Shown one piece after another: positions 24,301 through 35,373 of a stretch of 64,000 nt of DNA (positions are counted from its first letter, which is position 1; each line of letters starts with the position of its first letter). A program made the position numbers and the translations under genes. The stretch is taken from NCBI GenBank assembly GCA_036365145.1, contig JAEOAD010000794.1, positions 1,736,001 through 1,800,000 on the forward strand, written 5' to 3'. This stretch comes from Orientallactaga sibirica. Its lineage: Eukaryota; Chordata; Mammalia; Rodentia; Dipodidae. The notes below the pieces were generated by a model. It was not told the origin of the DNA. It made no database searches and saw nothing but the letters and a program-made list of their open reading frames with translations.

Positions 24301-25181
24301 GGACTGCCTTCATTGTGTCCCACAGGTTTTGGTATGTTGTATTCTCATCATCATTTGATTCTATGAATTTCTTGATTTCCTTCTTAATTTCTTCAATGAC
24401 CCATGCGTCATTCAATAATGTACTGTTTAGTCTCCATGAATTTCTGTATGCTCTGTAGTTTTTCTTGTTGTTGATTTGCAGTTTAATCCCATTGTGGTCA
24501 GATAGCATACAAGGGATTATTTCAATTTTCCTGTATTTGTTGAGATTTGATTTGTGTCCTATCATATGGTCTATTTTAGAGAATGACCCATGTGCCGCTG
24601 AGAAGAATGTATATTCTGCAGTATTTGGATGGAATATTCTGTATATATCTGTTAAGTCCATTTGTTCCATGATATCATTTAATGCAGTTGTTTCTCTGTT
24701 TATTTTTTGTTGGGTAGACCTGTCAAGTGATGAGAGCGGGGTATTGAAGTCACCCACTACTATTGTGTTAGGTGTTATCTCTGACCTTAAGTCCGATAGT
24801 GTTTGTTTGATGTAATTGGGGCCCCGTGTTGGGAGCATAAATGTTTAGGATTGTGATATCCTCCTGTTGGAGTGTTCCTTTAATCAGTATAAAGTGACCT
24901 GCTTTATCTCTCCTCACTAATGTTGGTTTGAAGTCTATCCTGTCAGAAATTAGAATGGCAACCCCTGCTTGTTTTCTAGGTCCATTTGCTTGATATATCT
25001 TTTTCCAGCCTTTCACCCTAAGAATGTTTCTATCTTTTATTCGGATGTGAGTTTCCTGAAGGCAACAGATGGTAGGATCCTGCTTTTTAATCCAGTCTGC
25101 AAGTCTATGTCTTTTGATTGGGGCATTGAGGCCATTGATATTAAGAGTTATTATTGAAAGATATGTATTTGATCTGTCCAT
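21362..25181 (-). pseudogene. L1 A ORF2, nearly full length with few lesions
   Basis: The span equals about 1273 codons, the usual L1 ORF2 length. It starts at an ATG at 25179-25181 (MDRSNTYLSIITLNINGLN). It contains the endonuclease (CCLQETH), reverse transcriptase ([25 protein letters not shown]) and C-terminal Cys/His motif (CWRGCG … LLHCLWEC). Against copy B I see a frameshift near 24825 (G/C run), a CAG-to-TAG stop at 23741-23743 and a T-run frameshift near 22662. The frame is open upstream of the ATG as far as the ORF1 stop. Confidence 0.93.
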
Positions 25182-25215
25182 TTTTCTTGTTTTGTAGTTC
25201 TTCCTGGTTTTCTTT

Positions 25216-26313
25216 TTACTCACTTGTTCTAACTGTTGAATATGATTTCTTTTTCCTATTTCCTGCTGTGTGTGTTTTGCTTTTTTTCTTCAGCATGAAT
25301 GATTCCTGCAAGTATTTTCTGTAGAGCTGGCTTAGTTGTCATAAATTCCTTTAGCCTGTCTTTGTTGTGGAATGTCCTTATTTCTCCATCAATTTGGATA
25401 GAAAGCTTTGCAGGATAAGGTAATCTTGGTTGACAGTTTTTATCTTTCAGAACTTGGAATACATCACTCCAGGCCCCCTGGCTTTTAGGGTTTGTGTTGA
25501 GTAATCTGCTGTGACCCTGATGGGTTTCCCCTTAAATGTCATTTGCTTTTTCTCTCTAACTGCTTTCAGTATACTTTCTTTGGTTTGTGTATTTAGTAGT
25601 TTAATTATAACATGGCGAGAAGAGGTTCTTTCTAGGTTTTGTCTGTTTGGTGTTCTAAATGCTTCTTGTATCTGCATTGGCATTTCTTTCCCAATTTGGG
25701 GAAAATTTTCTTCTATGATTTTATGGAAAACACCTACTAAGCCTCTGGATTGAAATTCTTCCCCTTCTGCTATACCTTGAATTCTTATGTTTGATCTTTT
25801 CATAGTGTCCCTCATGTCTTGGAGTTCCCATTCATACCTTTCTATTAGCTTGTCTTTCTCTTTGTTGGACTGTGATAGATCTGCCACCTCGTCTTCTAGC
25901 TTGGATATTCTGTCCTCTCCTTCATCCATTCTACTAGTGAGACTTTCCACAGAGTTTTTTATTTCACTGACCGTGTTCTTCAATGTTAAGATTTCAGCCT
26001 GTTTTTTCTTCAGTAGTTCTATTTCCTTGTTCATGTCCTATAATGACCTTTTTATTTCATTAAACTGTTTCTCTGTAATCTCCTTCAACAGTTTGTTTTC
26101 TTCTCTAATTCCTTTGTTTTCTTCTCGGATTGCTTTCATTTCTTCTTTCATTTCTTTGAGCATAGATATCATCATTCCCTTGAAATCTTTGTCAGGAATT
26201 TCATCTAAAACAGTCTCATTGTTGGACCTATCTGATGGATTTGCAATTTTTGGTGGGATTGCATTGTCTTGATTCTTTGTGTTTCTTGTATTATAATGTA
26301 GTGACTTTTGCAT
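25216..26313 (-). pseudogene. L1 A ORF1 with a nonsense codon and a frameshift
   Basis: Starts MQKSLHYNTRN at 26313. A Lys/Glu-rich coiled coil follows (MLKEMKEEMKAIREENKGIR), then the RNA-recognition and C-terminal parts (RSNIRIQGIAEGEE; GKPIRVTADYST). A stop replaces the Glu codon of SLEDMNKE at 26038-26040. A frameshift near 25475-25485 truncates the C-terminus relative to B. The TAA stop at 25216-25218 lies 34 bases before the ORF2 ATG. Confidence 0.92.
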
Positions 26314-27554
26314 CCTGGATTGCTTTGATGCTTAGGTTTCCTATTTATCTTCAGTGTTCTTAGGTGTTGTGATCCACCTTTATATTATTTTAGGATATGA
26401 GTTTAAGGTGTCAAGTGTAGCACTTGTACTTAAGTAGAAGTACTCCTAGCTGTTGAGTTTGCTTGTTAAGCAATTATTGTAGTGGACTGGTGGAACAATT
26501 TCGATGCAAGTTCTAAACTTCAACAGAGCAAAATACACATTCAATTGACATGAACACAGAGTATACAAGTGTGAGAATTGAGACAACCAGTCCTATAGGG
26601 TTAAAATCCCTAAGGGCATGTGATGGTCCACTCCCTTAGTCCTGTCAGCTTGGGAATCAGACCCTGTCCTCAATAATAACTGAAGCAAAAGATAAAGGCC
26701 CTTTAAATCTATAAGTAGTACAGATAGCAATATTCAACCCCTCACATTCAGCTTATTTGAAAATGGTAAAGCCACCCACAAATATGTAATACATACCCTG
26801 CCTTGACCTGGAAAGAGTGGTTAGCACTTCCAATGCAGGCCTTTGTTATCTTTTGGTGTGGCTTTTAAACTCACCAATGCTGGGTGCCCACCTTGTTACC
26901 TGGGCTGTGGAGCTTGGGTCAGGTCAGCTGGGGCCGGTGTTGACGATGTGGTTCAAATTTGCCACTGGTTGTTGTTCGATTCTACCAATTCCCTGGGGAG
27001 CTGATGATTGGGGATGGGCAAATTCAGGAAGCCTGCAGCAACTCACGGTGTGTGTCTCTTTCAGTAGCTCCGCAGATTTTTCTTTGATTTCTGGGCTCTG
27101 TGAGGAGACTGATGAGGTTGAAAAGTCCCTTTTTGTTTGTTTGTTTGTTCGGGCGGCGTTTGCAGCGGAAGCTCAGCGGGGCTTAGCTGACCTGGTTGGA
27201 AGCTTTGGATCGAGAGTTGGAGTCTTGGTGCCGATCCGTTGGGGAGCCGGCTGAGTGAAGTGAAGTTGCTGGGGTGCTCTTGGGGTGGAGCAAAGCCGCT
27301 GGGAGCCCACGGATGGGGAGCCCGCAGCTGGGGAGCCCGCGGCTGGGGAGCCCGCGGCGGCGTTGGGGAGCGAGCTGCCGGGGGCCTCACTCTCCACAGT
27401 GGGTTTCTGGCTGTCTTTTGTTTTTCCGCTATTTCCTGGAGAAAATATTCTGCTCTCTTCCTCAGATGAGTGTAGTTTTTCTTGATTCTCTGCCTGATCC
27501 GGTTTGGCGTGGCTCCTATGCCGCCATCTTACCCGGAACTCCCCTTATCCCCCC
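26314..27554 (-). promoter_or_regulatory. L1 A 5' UTR with short GC array and YY1-type site
   Basis: About 1.2 kb between the 5' end and ORF1. The +strand motif gccgccatctt (27520-27530) reads aagatggcggc on the element's strand, the classic YY1 site that places L1 transcription starts. A GC-rich array (27285-27370) has about three copies of a ggggagcccgcgg-type subunit. Confidence 0.75.
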
Positions 27555-27717
27555 AGTTGCTGAATTTCTTGAGGGTACATGGAAGGCTTTGGTTGTGCTC
27601 AACACTCAATTCTAAATACGCAGATTTGAAAAAAAGATCTTGCAAGGAATGAATGCTAACAACACTCCAGTTAAGTGTCAAGGGGACTTCTGGAGGAAAA
27701 TCAGAAATTGTAGCGAT

Positions 27718-28035
27718 ACAGGCTGTGGATATAGATCAGTGGAGCCAGCATTTGCTGTGCAAGCTTCAGAACCTGAGTTTGTATTCCTAGCATCCACATC
27801 AAGGTGGATGCTGACGTGGGTGTCAGTGCAGGTACAGTAACATGGGAGGTGGAGGTGGGATAATATTCCAGAAGCTTGTATGTCAGCTAACCTAGTAGAC
27901 ACAGTGAAGAACATCCGCAGATGAGTGGAAGGCAGGACCAGAAACCAAAAGTTGTCCTCTGACCTCCACATGTGCACCATGTCACTCATGTGAACATGTA
28001 TACACACATGCATACATGTGCACACACCAAAAAAT
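27718..28035 (+). mobile_element. B3-like SINE (old)
   Basis: A diverged unit with cagtggagccagcatttgct, an internal gaggtgggataat phrase, and a 3' end reading cctctgacctccacatgtgc followed by a degraded CA-rich tail. This order matches rodent B3-type SINEs. Confidence 0.5.
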
Positions 28036-28734
28036 TGGAGAGATAATAATATCTAAATGAGTAAATCCATGGATAAGGCCATAGCTCATATCTTCCTTAA
28101 GATAACAACATCAAGTGCTAAAGTTAAAAATGTCAACAAAATTGTTGATGTGAATTAGGATAGCTAAAGAAAAACAACCCCTGGGTTGGTAAGGTCAAGC
28201 CAGAATGTACCTGCAACATGTTGGAAGCAAAGAATCCACAAAAGCATAAGTTTCCATTTCATTCCTGCTCCTTAACACAGAAAATTAGCAGAAATTGTGA
28301 AAAAAGGATTTTAATTACAAAAATTGTGAAATTTAATGTTCAAATTAAGTTGGAGTAGCTCCTTGAGGGCAAGGGAATATCAGCAGATACAGGAGTTTCC
28401 TGAAAAACAGATGCCTGCACTTGCTCCTGGTAAGAAGAAACATCTAAGAAAATCTCTTTGGACAGAGAAGGGTACAGTCAAACAGTATAACACACAATTT
28501 ATATAACAAATAAAAATCATAATTATGACTAGAAACTAATATTTGCATCTCTAATTGTGATGGTTCCAAGTCAGTTCTATCTCATTTTGGAGTATCATGG
28601 AAGACACACAATTTAAACAAAGCTGGACTCCATTCTGAAGAAAGGAGAGGGATAATACATGGATTTTATTTTTTTTTAATTAATTAATTTATTTATTTTT
28701 TAAATTATTGTTTTTTATTGGCTTTTAGGATTTT
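28036..28734. other. Intronic unique-looking sequence
   Basis: AT-rich, with no recognisable exon, RNA gene or repeat. It lies 3' of the last visible transporter exon. I looked for the Walker A exon on the minus strand and did not find it. Confidence 0.5.
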
Positions 28735-28842
28735 ATTTTTTTGAGACAGCATCTTGCTAAGCTGGCATTCTGGCAATATTCTTGCCTGAGCCTCCCCAAG
28801 TACTGGGATTATAGGCATGTGACACCATACTCAGATTAAACA
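28735..28842 (-). mobile_element. B1-like SINE, old
   Basis: Minus-strand 7SL-type text: gagacagcatcttgctaagc … tgggattataggcatgtgac. Short and diverged. Confidence 0.7.
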
Positions 28843-28983
28843 TAGATTTAAAAAAATCTTTAGCATACATTTCACTTTAATCTTGTCAAAGAATCTTTAA
28901 TTAACATAGCTGTGGGGTAATGGCTATATCACACATATAGTCTGTATTTTAAATTAACTTTTAGTCCTAAACTTTTAGACTAA

Positions 28984-29051
28984 ACACACACGCACACACA
29001 GACACACACATGCAGACACACACACGCAGACACACACACACACACACACCC
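28984..29051. repeat. (CA)n microsatellite, interrupted
   Basis: ACAC runs interrupted by cacgc, cagac and catgc units, ending about 20 bases beyond the exon at 29071. The repeat sits at the start of the intron after that exon (minus strand). Confidence 0.92.
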
Positions 29052-29070
29052 CAGACTTGGAGAATAATAC

Positions 29071-29202
29071 CTTGTACAGATGTTGAATTCTGATACCAGC
29101 TACTAAATCAACAGGCTCGGCTTCAACATAATCACTTTCCAACACATCAGAAAATTGGTCCTCTTCATTCTCTAAGGTTTGTTCTCCAAGCCAGTAGGAT
29201 TT
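29071..29202 (-). CDS. ABCA3-like transporter exon: linker into NBD1
   Basis: 132 bases, 44 codons, phase 0 at both ends; acceptor TTTTAG, donor GTATTA (weaker than the others). It begins KSYWLGEQ, the counterpart of the PSYWCG segment that ends the first membrane domain of ABCA3. An acidic linker (ENEEDQFSDVLESDY) and EAEPVDLVAGIRIQHLYK follow, the characteristic entry into nucleotide-binding domain 1 (ABCA3: EAEPEDLVAGI). The next exon, with Walker A, was not found at lower coordinates. Subfamily A proteins move lipids. I place this in the ABCA3/14/15/16/17 group but cannot choose the paralogue. Confidence 0.92.
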
Positions 29203-29757
29203 CTAAAAGTATGCAAATAAAATCATGATAATAATGAAAAATGAAGTGTTCTAAAGACTCAAAGCATCTTTGATTCCTTTCAGTTTAGTTTTGCTGTGGA
29301 TTACAACACTTAAGCTGAAACTGCATTAGGAAGCAAATTCTATATAATATGAATTCCTAAAATAATGAACCCAGGTCACAATGCTATTTATAATGGAAAC
29401 AGTGAAATCAACCAGCTCAAAATGACACACTGAAAGGCAAAGGCATTATATCACTCTGAGTCAGGTCTTTCTTGTTGGGTAGAATCTACACATTTATGGA
29501 CATCCTAGGAACTTTCGGTGAGTCTTTGAAGACAAAATGTTCATGAAATATTTTTACATATTTTATTTCTGCTTTACTGTGCTGTCATCTTCATTGACAG
29601 TATACAAACAACGGTAAGTATATCTTCCTGTGACTTAGTACAAACCAAACAGTAGAACAACACTGTACTAAGAAGTCATGGTCTTCTTTATCATTATGGT
29701 ACTTGCAAAGGAAAAAGCCTGAATTATATCTTTGATGATGAAGTAAATATAATTCAG
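29203..29757. other. Intron, no feature recognised
   Basis: AT-rich unique-looking sequence directly upstream (gene sense) of the linker exon. No exon or clear repeat was seen. Confidence 0.5.
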
Positions 29758-30062
29758 TAAGGGGGATGGGGAGATTGCTATGTGGATCATGTGCTTGCCA
29801 TGGAACTATGGGAGTACCTGAGTTCAGGTCCCCAGATCCTATGTAAAAGCTGGAGCTTGTGGAAGGTACCATAATCTCAGTGAGCTGTGGCATGAAGGGT
29901 GGTAAAGACAGGAGAATTTCCTAGAATATCCAGAATATAGCAGTGAACAATAATGACAGACTATATAAAAACAATGTGGAGGGCAAGGACCAACCTGAAT
30001 GTTCTCCTCTCACTTCCACCTGTGTGCCATAGTATATACACCAAATAAGTTATTTTTTAAAA
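29758..30062 (+). mobile_element. B3-like SINE
   Basis: ggggatggggagattgctat … gagttcaggtccccagatcc … cataatctcagtgagctgtg … ctctcacttccacctgtgtg, ending in caaataa. The order matches B3-type rodent SINEs; diverged. Confidence 0.6.
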
Positions 30063-30109
30063 CTTAAAAAATAGTAATTAAGCTTCAGTCTTTTAAAAAA
30101 TATATGATA

Positions 30110-30805
30110 ATTTCCAGAAATACAGAAAAAATTGGTAAAAATCAACATTTCTTCATGATAAAAGCCCTCCATGATATAAATATAGAGAAAGGAATATACA
30201 CAGTAGTCCCATACACAACATCATACTGAATGAGAAAAAGCGGAAAACACTTCCAATAACATCTGGAAGAGAACAGGAATGTTTATATTTCCACCGCCCT
30301 TGTTTAATGTAGTCCTGGAAGTCTTAGCCAGGACAATTCCCTGAGCCAAGCTAAGAGATAATTAAGGCATATCAATCAGGAAATGAAGTAGACAAATGAT
30401 TTCAGTTTACAGACAGCATAGAAAAGACTAAAATACCATTAAAACTGTTAGAACTGGTACATTCAGTAAAGTTGCAATACATATCAATATATAAAAATCA
30501 GTAGCTATTTTCTACACTAAGAACTTACTAATGAAGAAGAAATTAAGATAATCCCATTCACAATACCCACAAAAATACCTAGGAGTAAGGGTAACTATAG
30601 TAGTGAACAATCTCTGCAATAAAAACAATGAAACACTGAAAAAAATCAAAGCGGACAATAGAAAATAGTTAGAATTCCCATGTGTAAGAACTTGAGAAAT
30701 AATATTGTTAAAATGTCTTAGTACCCAAAGAAATATATGGAATAAACAAAATCTCCATCAAAATACCAACTTTCTTTTTATTTATTTGAGAGGGAGGGAG
30801 GGAGA

Positions 30806-30840
<35 letters not shown>

Positions 30841-32420
30841 GGCACACCAGGGCCTTCAGCCACTGTAAATGAACTCCAGATGCATGTGCCGCCTTATGCA
30901 CCTGGCTTACATAGGTCCTGGGGAATCGAACCTGGGTCCTTTGGCTTTGTAGGCAAATGCCTTAAGCAATAAGCCATCTCTCCAGCCCAAAATACCAACT
31001 TTCTTTCCAGAAATAAAAAAGTCTTAAAATTCATATCCTACCACAAAAGCCAAGAAATGCTCAATACAATCTTGAACATGAAGAACAAAGCTACAGACAT
31101 CAAAATATTTAACAACAAAAATCAAAATATCTGATCTTTTATTATATCATACAGCTATAATACCTCAATAAATGTTATTAGAATATGAACTTAGTCATTG
31201 ATAAATAGGACATAAGATAGAATCCAAATGCAAATTCACATATGCATAGTAAACATCTTTTCAAAGGCACAAAATAAATATATATAGAGAAAAGTCAAAT
31301 GGTGCTAGAAAACTGGATATTCATGTACAGAATGAAACTAGATAATTACCTCTCTGTATGTACAAAAATCGGTTCAACTAACCAAATACCCGTAAGTACA
31401 AAATTACTAGAAGAAAGCAGCACAAATGCTTAAAGATATTGGTATAGGCAATAATTTTTATAAAATCCCCAAAGCACAAAAACAAAAAAATCAAGCAGGA
31501 TGATATCAGGCTAAGTAGTTTCTGTAAAGCAAATATAATAATCAGCATGGTAAGAGATTACCTGAAGAGGAGAAAAATATCTGCAAACTACTCATCCAAA
31601 AAGAGATAAATTTCCAGAATATACAAGGAAATGAAATAATTCAATACTGAGAAAAACTAATAGTATAATTTTTAAACAAAGGACATGACTAAACATTTCT
31701 GAAAGAAGCACCAAGGGCCAACAAGTAAAACACATGCTAAATATTCTGCGAGAAGAAAATCAAAGCAGCAAGGGTGTGTCCCCTGCCCATCAACATGGCT
31801 ATTGTCATAGAAACAAAAGTAACACATTCTGGTGAGGATGAAGAGGAGGAACTACCACACACTATATGTGGCGACCAAAATTCATGTAGCCATTATGGAA
31901 AATAATATAAAGTTTTCTCAGAGGAAAAAAATAGAACTATCACATGACCCAGAATCCCATCCCTAGGCAAATATCCAAAGAAAAATGAAATTAGCATGTC
32001 TTGTATTTATTACAGCACTATTCACAATAGCCAAGACATGGATTCAGTCTTAGTTTCAATTGATGGCTGAATGGATCAGAAAATATAATATACATATTCA
32101 ATGGACTGATATTCAACTATAAAAGAGAATCCATTGAGTCATTTGTCATCACATAAACATTATTGGAGGATACACTGTTAAATGAAATAATCTATACAAA
32201 GAAAGGCAAATAACACATGTTGACTTCCTAAAAACTGATTATAGCATATGTTCACTAGAGATAGGAAGAGGAGTACACAGAAGGGATAAAATACAAGTAT
32301 CATTGAGAAAGTGTGTTCTACACTGTTCTTCAGGACAGTGAAGTCACTACAACATATAGTGGTAATCTAGTATACTTGTAAGCAATTAAGAGAGGCATTC
32401 AGAGTTCTCAAAACAAAATG
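30110..32420 (+). mobile_element. Ancient mammalian L1 (ORF2 3' half and 3' UTR)
   Basis: Degraded ORF2: phrases such as atgtagtcctggaagtctta, caatacccacaaaaatacct, aaatctccatcaaaatacca and tattcacaatagccaagaca occur in the order of mammalian L1 ORF2 and the conserved C-terminus. Divergence is far above that of the other L1s. A tRNA-SINE (30778) is inserted in it. Confidence 0.8.
30778..30988 (-). mobile_element. tRNA-derived SINE in ancient L1
   Basis: Minus-strand copy with a long GA-rich block (30791-30837). The perfect 18-bp duplication aaaataccaactttcttt is at 30760-30777 and 30989-31006. Confidence 0.96.
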
Positions 32421-32548
32421 ATAAATGTTTAAGATACAAATGCCAATTACCCTAATTTCATCATGATTCATTATATACATGCATTAAATTATTATATGTA
32501 ATTTTCCATAAATATGCACAATCATTATATCAATTAAAAGGAAAACAC

Positions 32549-33180
32549 AGGGCTGGTAAGATAGCTTAGCAGTTAAGGTGCTTGCCTGCAAAGCCAAAGA
32601 ACCTAGGTTCGGGCGCTGGAGAGAAGGTTTAACAGTTAAGGTGCTTGCCTGCACAGCCTAAGAACCCACGTTCAATCTCTCTCCAGAACCCACATAAGCC
32701 AGACGCACAAAGGTGATATGAACACAAGGTTGCACATGCTCACTAGGTGGCGCAAGCATCTGGAGTTAGACTGCAGTGGCTGAGGCCCTGGCACCCTACT
32801 TCTATCTCTCTGAAGAAAAAAAAAAAAGAACTAGATCCTGCCAGGAGTGGTGGCGCACACCTTTAATCCCAGTACTTGGGAGGCAGAGGTAGGAGGATCA
32901 CCATAAATTTGAGGCCACCCTGAGATTACATAGTGAATTCCAGGTCAGCCTGAGCTACAGTGAGACCCTACCTTGAAAAAAACAAAAAACAAACAAACAA
33001 ACAAAAAAAGAACTTAGATTCCATTCCCCAGGATCCATGTAAGCACAAGGTGGCACATGCATCTGGAGGTTTTTTGAAGCAGCTGGAGGCCCTGACATGC
33101 CCATTCTCTCTCTATTTGCCTCTCTCTTATTCTCTGCTACTTTCTCTCTCTCTTAAAAGGAAAAAGAAACTAAAAGAGAG
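32549..33180 (+). mobile_element. Nested SINE cluster: tRNA-SINE split by a second tRNA-SINE and a B1
   Basis: The host SINE starts at 32551 (gggctggtaagatagcttag) and stops in its B box (caaagaacctaggttcgg, to about 32611). A second full SINE (about 32612-32835) and a plus-strand B1 (about 32837-32990) follow. The host resumes at about 33010 (attccccaggatccatgtaa) to its tail near 33175. The junctions carry agaacctaggttcgg, agaactagatcctg and agaacttagattcc, which look like diverged copies of one target sequence. Confidence 0.85.
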
Positions 33181-33324
33181 ATAATTTATCCCCTCCTTAT
33201 TAAGGTTGACATCACCATGTATTCATTCAGATGGACTTCTTACAGAAAAAATTTCATTCTGATATACATTACCAAGCTAACTCATTATGACTTAGTTGAG
33301 AAGCGAAAATAGTATTAGTACAGT

Positions 33325-34020
33325 AAGGGTAAGGCACTGTAATGGTTAATCTTGGTTGATAACTTGACTGCTTTGATATTTACCTTGGATATTAATAAAA
33401 CACACTTCTGAATCAATCTGTTAGGGCATTTCCAGAGAGGATTAACTAAGGAGAAAATAACTCTAACTATATGCAGCAATGCCCAATATGCAAGGGTCAC
33501 AAAGGATATAAAAGAGGAAATATGGGCATTCTAATGCTTTGTCCTCAGGACAATGAGATGAGCAACTCTGTTCTACCACACCTTTCCACAAAGACGTTCT
33601 GCCTTATCCCATTCACAAAGTTACATGGCTATTGGGACTATGTATAAAAGTATGAATAAAGCTTTCCTCCTTTTTTTAAATTTAAATTTTTATTTTTGGA
33701 GAGACACAGAGAGAGAGAGAGAGAGAGAAGGAGAGGGAGACAGACAGAGAATGGGCACGCCAGCAGTCTCTCAGCTGCTGTGAATGAAATCCAGATGTGT
33801 GCGTCCCCTTGTGGGCAAGTGCAGCATTGCGCCCTTGCGTCACTTTGCATCTGGTTAAACGTGGGACCTGGAGATTAGAACTGCTGGAGATTGGAACCAG
33901 CGTTCTTAGGCTTAGGAGGTAGGCACCTTAACCGCTAAGCCATCTCTCCTGCCCAGCTTTCTTCCTTTAAGTGGCTTCTCTCAGTATTTGTCACAGTATT
34001 GAGGAGAAAGTGACCAACAC
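33325..34020 (+). mobile_element. LTR-like rodent element interrupted by a SINE
   Basis: From about 33338 (gtaatggttaatcttggttg) through gagatgagcaactctgttct to an aataaa-bearing end near 33660. It resumes after the SINE as gctttcttcctttaagtggc to about 34020. It resembles rodent LTR units with the aataaagctttcctccttt ending; the family is unresolved. Confidence 0.45.
33672..33955 (-). mobile_element. tRNA-derived SINE (long subtype)
   Basis: Minus-strand copy with GA-rich block, cagcagtctctcagctgctg core and taaccgctaagccatctctc 5' end. The flanks agctttcctccttt (33658-33671) and agctttcttccttt form an imperfect duplication inside the LTR-like element. Confidence 0.92.
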
Positions 34021-34121
34021 AATCACGATGGGGAGGGGTATTAAGGTAACTAGGCCTACTCTTCTGTAAGCTGTACATAAGGACAAAGGTTTCTCTAAAT
34101 AATAGAAGCATTAGAACTCAC

Positions 34122-34303
34122 CTGTAAGAAAAAGTTCCATGGCTTGGGGACACCATACTTCCCTGGAAAGACAGCATCTATATACCAGGCCACAAGGCTG
34201 TACACAAAAGCACTAAATAAAAACATGGCCATAACATGAGCCAAAGTTAAGTCATCATCCGGGCTTACTTTTGAGAAGAAGTTATTCCACTGAGCACCTT
34301 GGC
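34122..34303 (-). CDS. ABCA3-like transporter exon: last helices of membrane domain 1
   Basis: 182 bases; acceptor TTTCAG, donor GTGAGT. Two bases complete a Gly codon split with the preceding exon, then 60 codons follow. It reads [20 protein letters not shown], a hydrophobic helix ([20 protein letters not shown]) and [24 protein letters not shown]3 has the same order: GIQWRDLL, DDD, hydrophobic segment, VFPGQFGVPQPW. It encodes an extracellular loop, a membrane helix and the conserved VFPG-YGVP-PW segment before NBD1. No frameshift or stop. Confidence 0.95.
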
Positions 34304-34660
34304 CTGAAACATGGTAAGAGATAAGTTAGTGTGGATGTCTAATGATGGACCCAGCTGCTTCATGACTAAACAAGGAGAAATGCATTTATATTCTCTAGTG
34401 ATAGGTACTATTTGCTATTTGATGATAACTTTAAGTTTAGATTGTCTTAAAGGAAAATGAATTAAATACTAATTATAGGATACTTTCCTTATAACCAATT
34501 CCAACTAAGTTAGCAGTGATGAACAAAAATCAACAACCACAAAAAGCCATAAGCCTTAAAGCAGTAAACATATCTGTAGGTTGTGAAGCAGCCCCAAATC
34601 TCAATTCAATAACATGTACACAACCACGAAGAAATATAAATTTGTAACCATATTCATCAG
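34304..34660. other. Intron, no feature recognised
   Basis: AT-rich unique sequence upstream (gene sense) of the exon at 34122. It contains no recognisable exon or SINE. Confidence 0.5.
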
Positions 34661-34667
34661 TAACAAA

Positions 34668-34815
34668 AAATATAACCAGGCATGGTGACACATATCTTTA
34701 ATCCCAGCACTTGAAAAACTGAAGTAGAAGGATCACCATGAGTTGAAGACCACCTGGAACTACAGAGTAAGTTCCAGTTCAGCCTGGGATAGAGTGAGAC
34801 CACGCCACAATAAAA
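34668..34815 (+). mobile_element. B1 SINE
   Basis: Plus-strand B1 (ccaggcatggtgacacatat … gagtgagaccacgccacaat) with an A-rich tail. The L1 at 34830 was inserted in that tail. Confidence 0.9.
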
Positions 34816-34861
34816 AAAAATCCCCAAAATAGGCATGGACAGTGTGCAGGTGGGTGGGCGC

Positions 34862-35200
34862 AGCTGTCTTGAGTGAGTAGGCCACACCCGTTTCCGGAAT
34901 CTTCCCATCTCGCAGGTCTGGGTTGCCTGCACGGACAGTGGGCAGGAGGACAGCAGTCTGGAGTAAGTAGGCCAGACTCCTGTTTCCGGGCTCCTACAAC
35001 TCCTGGGTCTGGGTTCCCTGCACCGGTCTGTGTGTGGATGAGTGTGGGGGTCTGGAGTGAATAGGCCAGACCTCTGTTTTTAGGTTCCATCCACCTTCCT
35101 GGTCTGGGTTTCCTGCACCAGTCTGTGTGTTGGAGGGCTCAACACGGAATAAGTAGGCCAGATCCTGTCCCTTGCTCCTCAAAGTCCCCTGGTCCTTCAG
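34862..35200 (+). repeat. L1 5' UTR tandem monomers (about 92 bp)
   Basis: The phrase gagt(g/a)a(g/a)taggcca recurs at about 34871, 34961 and 35055 and, altered, near 35147: spacing about 90, 94 and 92 bases. Each is followed by tttccgg-like text and ggtctgggttcctgca-like text. These are diverged tandem units in the position of an L1 promoter. Confidence 0.85.
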
Positions 35201-35373
35201 GAGGCCTGGTCCCTGTGTGAGCTGTGGAATCAGGCTTTTTGCTCTGGTATCCTGACTGGCCACTGGGTACCAACATCCTTGTTCACCTGAGTCAGAGGAT
35301 ACACGGGCCAAAGGACAAAAAGTTGCTTCCTCCTCAATAAAATAAAGAGTCTTCCTAAAACGGGTAGACAACA

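Larger units (their letters stand above)
20030..27554 (-). mobile_element. Full-length young L1 'A'
   Basis: Minus-strand L1 complete from its 5' end (+strand about 27554) to its poly-A (+strand T run near 20030), with an AATAAA signal (+strand tttatt, 20045-20050). The perfect 16-bp duplication agttgctgaatttctt is at 20014-20029 and 27555-27570. Order on its own strand: 5' UTR with a short GC-rich array, ORF1, 34-nt gap, ORF2, 3' UTR. Both ORFs carry a few disabling changes. It lies in the same transcriptional direction as the ABCA-like gene. Confidence 0.97.

Noticed and set aside
22863..26272. Long plus-strand open frames antisense to L1 A (and the same in L1 B)
   Set aside because: Mirror frames of ORF1 and ORF2; their hydrophobic, Ser/Phe-rich translations are the usual antisense pattern of A-rich coding strands.
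27061..27615. Open frames on both strands in the GC-rich part of L1 A
   Set aside because: Same cause as in L1 B: 5' UTR composition, with no conserved frame between the two copies.
28036..28734. Walker A exon of the ABCA-like gene
   Set aside because: I searched the minus strand of this stretch, and less thoroughly lower coordinates, for a GHNGAGK(S/T)-type segment and found none.
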